From Myxococcales bacterium (GTDB lineage: Bacteria; Myxococcota_A; Polyangia; Haliangiales; Haliangiaceae), in assembly GCA_016717005.1 (NCBI GenBank), contig JADJUF010000001.1:558001-622000 (forward strand): a DNA stretch of 64,000 nt. Direction: 5' to 3'. A program made the position numbers and the translations under genes. The first letter of the stretch is position 1. The number at the start of each line of letters is the position of its first letter. A model generated the notes under the pieces. That model ran no database searches. It worked only from the letters and a program-made list of their open reading frames with translations, and was not told where the DNA came from. Shown in pieces: positions 60,164 through 64,000 of the stretch.

Positions 60164-61168
60164 ATGGACTCCATCTTCGACGAAGACGTGGACGAGGTCG
60201 GTGGCGAGATCGAGGCGTATTGTCCATCCCCGCGCTGCAAGGCGGACACGACCCACACGATCATCAGCATGTACGAGGACGAGGTTCGTCGCGTGCAGTG
60301 CGTGGTCTGTGGCGAGGTCCACGCGTACCGCAAGCCCCGAGGCGATGCCCCGGAGGAAGGGAGCGCGGAGCCGTCAGGGCGGAAGCCCTCGACGTCGCCC
60401 CGGATCTCCTGGAAGGACGCCGTCAGCCGTGCGACCGAGGCCGATCTGGGCAACTGTCGCTCGTACTCGATCCGGGACACCTACGAGATCGGCGACGTGG
60501 TCGCGCACCCGAAGTTCGACATCGGCTTTGTGATCGAGCTCTTGCCCGACAACAAGGTCGCGATGGTGTTCCGCAACGAGGCGGACCCGCGCATCCTGGT
60601 GCACAACCGCGTCGACCTGGCCCAGCAGATGCCCGGGATCAGTGAGATCCCGGCGCCGCGGGACGTGAAGAAGAAGAAGCGGCCCAAGAAGAAGGACGAC
60701 GACGCCCGGCCCGTGATCATCCGCTCCGAGAGCGACATCGAGGGCGCGCTGACGAAGGCCCGCGGGTCCGCCGCGGCGCGGACCGAGGAGGGTCAGCGCG
60801 TGGTCACGACCCGGCTGGCCGAGGAGAAGAAGAAGTCCAAGCCGGTCAAGGGCAAGGCGGTCAAGGTGGCGCCGGTCGCGAAGGCGGCGCCCACGGTGAA
60901 GGCGCCCGCGGTGAAGGCGCCCGCGGTGAAGGCGCCCGCAGCCAAGGCGGCCAAGGCGGCCAAGGCCCCCGCCAAGCCGCCCGCGAAGAAGCCGGCGCCC
61001 GCGAAGAAGCCGGCGCCCGCGAAGAAGCCGGCGCCCGCGAAGAAGCCTGCGCCTGCGAAGAAGGCGGCGCCCGCGAAGAAGCCGGCGCCTGCGAAGAAGG
61101 CGGCGCCCGCGAAGAAGGCGGCGCCCGCGAAGAAGCCGGCCGCCAAGAAGGCCGGCAAGAAGAAGTAG
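60164..61168 (+). CDS. Zinc-ribbon protein with histone H1-like C-terminal tail
   Basis: 334 residues. The N-terminus is acidic (MDSIFDEDVDEVGGEIEAYC) with a zinc ribbon formed by CPSPRC and, about 25 residues on, CVVCGE. A middle region has a small beta fold (GDVVAHPKFDIGFVIELLPD). From about 200 the sequence turns very basic: KKKKRPKKKDDD, then KAPAVKAPA repeats, then about ten KKPAPA/KKAAPA-type units to the end, like histone H1 or the AlgP-type DNA-binding tails. Probably binds nucleic acid. ATG 60164 follows the ribosome-binding-like AAGGAAGG. Confidence 0.75.
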   Translation: MDSIFDEDVDEVGGEIEAYCPSPRCKADTTHTIISMYEDEVRRVQCVVCGEVHAYRKPRGDAPEEGSAEPSGRKPSTSPRISWKDAVSRATEADLGNCRSYSIRDTYEIGDVVAHPKFDIGFVIELLPDNKVAMVFRNEADPRILVHNRVDLAQQMPGISEIPAPRDVKKKKRPKKKDDDARPVIIRSESDIEGALTKARGSAAARTEEGQRVVTTRLAEEKKKSKPVKGKAVKVAPVAKAAPTVKAPAVKAPAVKAPAAKAAKAAKAPAKPPAKKPAPAKKPAPAKKPAPAKKPAPAKKAAPAKKPAPAKKAAPAKKAAPAKKPAAKKAGKKK

Positions 61169-61190
61169 CGCCGGGGGGGCGGCCGCCGCG

Positions 61191-62273
61191 TCAGGTAGCG
61201 CGCGGCAGCAGCACGGTGAACTCGGTGAAGACCGACTCCTCGGAGTCCACCGTGATGAGCCCGCCGTGCAGCTCGACCAGGCCGCGGGCGATGAACAGCC
61301 CCAGCCCGGCCGAGTCGGGGCCGGCCGAGGTGTGGTGCTTGGCGGGCTGGACGTCGGTGAACGGCTCGAAGATCCGGTGGCGATGGGCCGCCGGGATGCC
61401 GATGCCGTTGTCGCGGACGCGCAGCCGGGCCCAGTCACCGGCGAACACCGCGACCGGCGCGTCGTCGACGGTGACCGTGATCGTGCCGCCGTCGGGGGTG
61501 TAGCGGATCGCGTTGGACACCAGGTTGACGATGATCTGGTGGATCTTGTCGGGGTCGGCCGAGATCGGGCGGATCGGCGCGAGCGAGGCGGTCACCGACT
61601 GGTGCTTGCGATCGGCCAGCGGCCGCAGCTCGGTGGTGGCGTCGGACGCGATCTCGCCGAGGTTGACCATCGCGCGGACCAGCCGCGCGCGCCCGGCCTC
61701 GAGCCGCGAGAAGTCGAGCATCTCGTCGACGAGGCGCTTGAGCCGGTGGGCGTTGCGCTTGAGCGACGCGACCGGTCGCTCCTGGGCGTCGTCGAGCGGA
61801 CCGAACTTGCCCTCGACCAGGAGGTCGAGGTAGCCGACGATGCTGACCAGCGGCGTGCGCAGCTCGTGGGCGACGATCGAGATGAACTCGGCCTTGAGCT
61901 GGCTCTGGCGCTCGAGCTCGGCGTTCTTGCGCAGGAGCTGGGCCTCGGACTCGGCCAGCGCGCGCGTGCGCTGCCGGACGATCTGATCGAGGTTGCCGGT
62001 CAGGGCCTCGAGCTCGGCGCGCTTCTCCTCGAGCTCGCGGGTGCGCCGCTCGATCTGCTGCTCCATCCGCGCCGCGACCTCGAACAGCTCGGCCTGGGAC
62101 GGCTCGAGCGCGCGCCGCTCGGTGCGGGCGATCAGGACCTCGACCGTGCGGCGGGCGGCGCGCAGCTCGGCCTCGAGCATCGCCACGTCGGGCTCGGCCA
62201 GCTCGGCCGGCTCGGCCGGCGGCGACGCCGGCGGATCGCCGGTGCTGGCGCGACGGCGGCCCGGGCGCTTCAC
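61191..62273 (-). CDS. Cytosolic sensor histidine kinase with coiled coil
   Basis: 360 residues, no membrane helix. Residues 30-150 form a coiled coil (ERRTRELEEKRAELEALTGN, then ALAESEAQLLRKNAELERQS). H-box FISIVAHELRTPLVSIVGYL; N-box IVNLVSNAIRYTPDG; ATP-binding RVRDNGIGIPA and SAGLGLFIARGLVELHGG. The GTG start at 62273 overlaps the FIST gene stop (GTGA), so the FIST protein is its probable input. No response regulator lies nearby. Confidence 0.9.
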   Translation of the reverse strand: MKRPGRRRASTGDPPASPPAEPAELAEPDVAMLEAELRAARRTVEVLIARTERRALEPSQAELFEVAARMEQQIERRTRELEEKRAELEALTGNLDQIVRQRTRALAESEAQLLRKNAELERQSQLKAEFISIVAHELRTPLVSIVGYLDLLVEGKFGPLDDAQERPVASLKRNAHRLKRLVDEMLDFSRLEAGRARLVRAMVNLGEIASDATTELRPLADRKHQSVTASLAPIRPISADPDKIHQIIVNLVSNAIRYTPDGGTITVTVDDAPVAVFAGDWARLRVRDNGIGIPAAHRHRIFEPFTDVQPAKHHTSAGPDSAGLGLFIARGLVELHGGLITVDSEESVFTEFTVLLPRAT

Positions 62274-63424
62274 GGCGCCGCCTCGGCGCCGATCGCCAGC
62301 GCCACCAGCGTGTGGTTGACCAGGAGCGGCCCGAACTGCTCGCCGAAGCTGTCGAAGCCGAACACCGGCGCGTCGGCGTAGACCCGATCGAGCGCGTCGC
62401 GGGTGCGCTTGCGCTCGGCCTCGAGGTTGCGCGCGGTGCAGGAGAACGCGAGCACCAGCTCGAGCGGCCCGACCTGGGCGTGCGCATCGGCGAGCGCGGC
62501 CGCGGTGCGGGCCACGAGATCGCTCGGCCGCATGATCCGGAGCACCGCGCCGAGATCGACCGCGGCGGCCATGACCAGCTCGTCGCCGTCGATGTCGCGG
62601 ATCGAGCGGACGTAGGGCCGACCGTCGACGTACATCGCGAACGGGAACTCGGCGGCCAGCGCGGCCGTGAGCGGGCCGTCGGCGCCCTGCCCGCGCACGA
62701 GCTGGAGGTAGCGCGGGGCCGCGGGGAACCCGTCGAGCTCGGACACCCGCCGCCGGCTGGGGTCGGCGCCGGTGACCACGACCCGCTCCTGGGTCGGCAC
62801 CATGTGCTCGCACAGGAGCGCCGCGAACGGGCGATCGGTCTCGAGCATGATCACCACGCCCGCGTCCTGCAGGCTGAGCCCGTCGGCGAACACCGCCGCG
62901 TGCGGCGCGCCGGCGCGATCGTCGGACGACACGCCCCCGACCATGCCGATGCGCGGCGCCGCCGCGCCGCTGCCCAGGCAGAAGCCCTCGGCCGCGGTCG
63001 AGTGGCCGTCGACCAGCGCGATCGCGACGTGGCGCTGGCTGGTCAGCTGGTCGACCGTCATGCCGAGGTCGGCCGCGGCCGCCACCACCGCCGCGCGCCC
63101 GGCGCCGAGCGGGCCGCCGGCCAGCCGCGCGGCGACGCCGACGCCGATCCGGAACGCCGGCGGGCCGAACACCAGCCCGATCGCGGTGCCCGCGACCGAG
63201 GCGCCCGCGACCTCGCGCACCGACGTGCAGCCGACCACCCGGGCCGGGGCCAGGGCCCGCGCCAGCGCCGCCGCGACCGCCACCGGATCGAGGCGGCTGG
63301 TCACGAACACCAGCACCACCTCGCCGGCGACCGGCGCCAGCCGGGCGCGCAGCTCGGCGGCGACCTGCGCCGCCGACTCGGCCGGCACGACGGCGCGGCG
63401 GATCGTAGGCGCGACGCTGGCCAC
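62270..63424 (-). CDS. FIST-domain sensor protein
   Basis: 384 residues. FIST N domain in the first half (VVLVFVTSRLDPVAVAAAL, VVGCTSVREVAG, GMVGGVSSDDRAG) and FIST C in the second (ELVLAFSCTARNLEAERKRT, VFGFDSFGEQFGPLLVNHT). FIST proteins bind small ligands such as amino acids and feed signal-transduction systems. The GTG start at 63424. Coupled to the downstream histidine kinase gene. Likely a cytosolic sensor-kinase pair. Confidence 0.9.
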   Translation of the reverse strand: MASVAPTIRRAVVPAESAAQVAAELRARLAPVAGEVVLVFVTSRLDPVAVAAALARALAPARVVGCTSVREVAGASVAGTAIGLVFGPPAFRIGVGVAARLAGGPLGAGRAAVVAAAADLGMTVDQLTSQRHVAIALVDGHSTAAEGFCLGSGAAAPRIGMVGGVSSDDRAGAPHAAVFADGLSLQDAGVVIMLETDRPFAALLCEHMVPTQERVVVTGADPSRRRVSELDGFPAAPRYLQLVRGQGADGPLTAALAAEFPFAMYVDGRPYVRSIRDIDGDELVMAAAVDLGAVLRIMRPSDLVARTAAALADAHAQVGPLELVLAFSCTARNLEAERKRTRDALDRVYADAPVFGFDSFGEQFGPLLVNHTLVALAIGAEAAP

Positions 63425-63528
63425 GAGGTCATCACACCACAGCCGGTCGGCGCTGTCTCGCGGCGATTCGTCCGGGGTGCGCGGCCGAAAAGTTGCCCGC
63501 GGACGCTTCCCGTCGCTTCCATAAGGGC

Positions 63529-64000
<472 letters not shown>

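Overview
This 64 kb window is chromosomal DNA of a very GC-rich bacterium (codon third positions almost all G or C). Several traits point to the Myxococcota: two MYXO-CTERM sorting tails (Gly/Cys cluster, hydrophobic stretch, Arg run), a Pkn-type Ser/Thr kinase with PEGA repeats, an MXAN_5187-like C-terminal domain, an alanine/lysine-rich histone H1-like protein, and many short lipoproteins and FG-GAP proteins. The exact lineage (for instance Haliangiales/Kofleriaceae-like) is inference. No rRNA, tRNA, CRISPR array, transposase, integrase or phage module was seen; the one RNA gene is RNase P RNA (rnpB).

Layout. 1-3.5 kb: cell-wall-type secreted proteins on the minus strand, including one ORF that joins SpoIID and amidase halves. 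3.7-5.7 kb: Ser/Thr kinase. 5.9-13.3 kb: metabolism and small proteins (glpX, thioesterase, homoserine dehydrogenase, enolase, a COQ4-like protein divergent from a TetR regulator). 13.3-17.2 kb: hexanucleotide array, InlB-type repeat lipoprotein, queE. 17.2-24.3 kb: HEAT-like lipoprotein, GST/metaxin-like protein, two B12-binding radical SAM proteins, a phytanoyl-CoA dioxygenase relative and a zinc-ribbon methyltransferase. 24.3-27.1 kb: PAAR-like tip protein, beta-spike-like protein and an unknown 517-residue protein, with an unusual repeat region between. 27.2-31.3 kb: TANGO2/NRDE, NUDIX, secreted and membrane sensor-like proteins. 31.3-38.0 kb: minus-strand operon PBP1A / FG-GAP protein / family 5 solute-binding protein / NtrY-like kinase. 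38.1-44.6 kb: TrmH-type methyltransferase, rnpB, lipoproteins, typA, a small double-glycine-leader-like peptide. 44.6-47.5 kb: malQ and a repeat-rich intergenic region. 47.5-56.0 kb: partial complex I operon nuoEFJKLMN with its promoter. 56.2-64.0 kb: acyltransferase, a two-component pair with a DUF2007 protein, a zinc-ribbon/histone H1-like protein, a FIST-sensor/histidine-kinase pair and a zinc-ribbon ParA cut by the window edge.

How the genes work together. Most minus-strand blocks are translationally coupled by 4-base ATGA/GTGA overlaps (hom-thioesterase, nuoE to nuoN, PBP1A to FG-GAP, response regulator to DUF2007, FIST to kinase). Many genes that open a transcription unit carry a TANNNT box ending 6-7 bases before the start codon, which suggests leaderless transcription; the nuo operon instead has a conventional -35/-10 promoter. 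The most unusual items are the twin operator-like sequences that coincide with the first codons of the COQ4-like/tetR divergent pair, the joined SpoIID-amidase protein with an internal MYXO-CTERM tail, extra domains on NuoJ and NuoL, three arrays of the same TCCGGN hexamer, and the PAAR/beta-spike locus.
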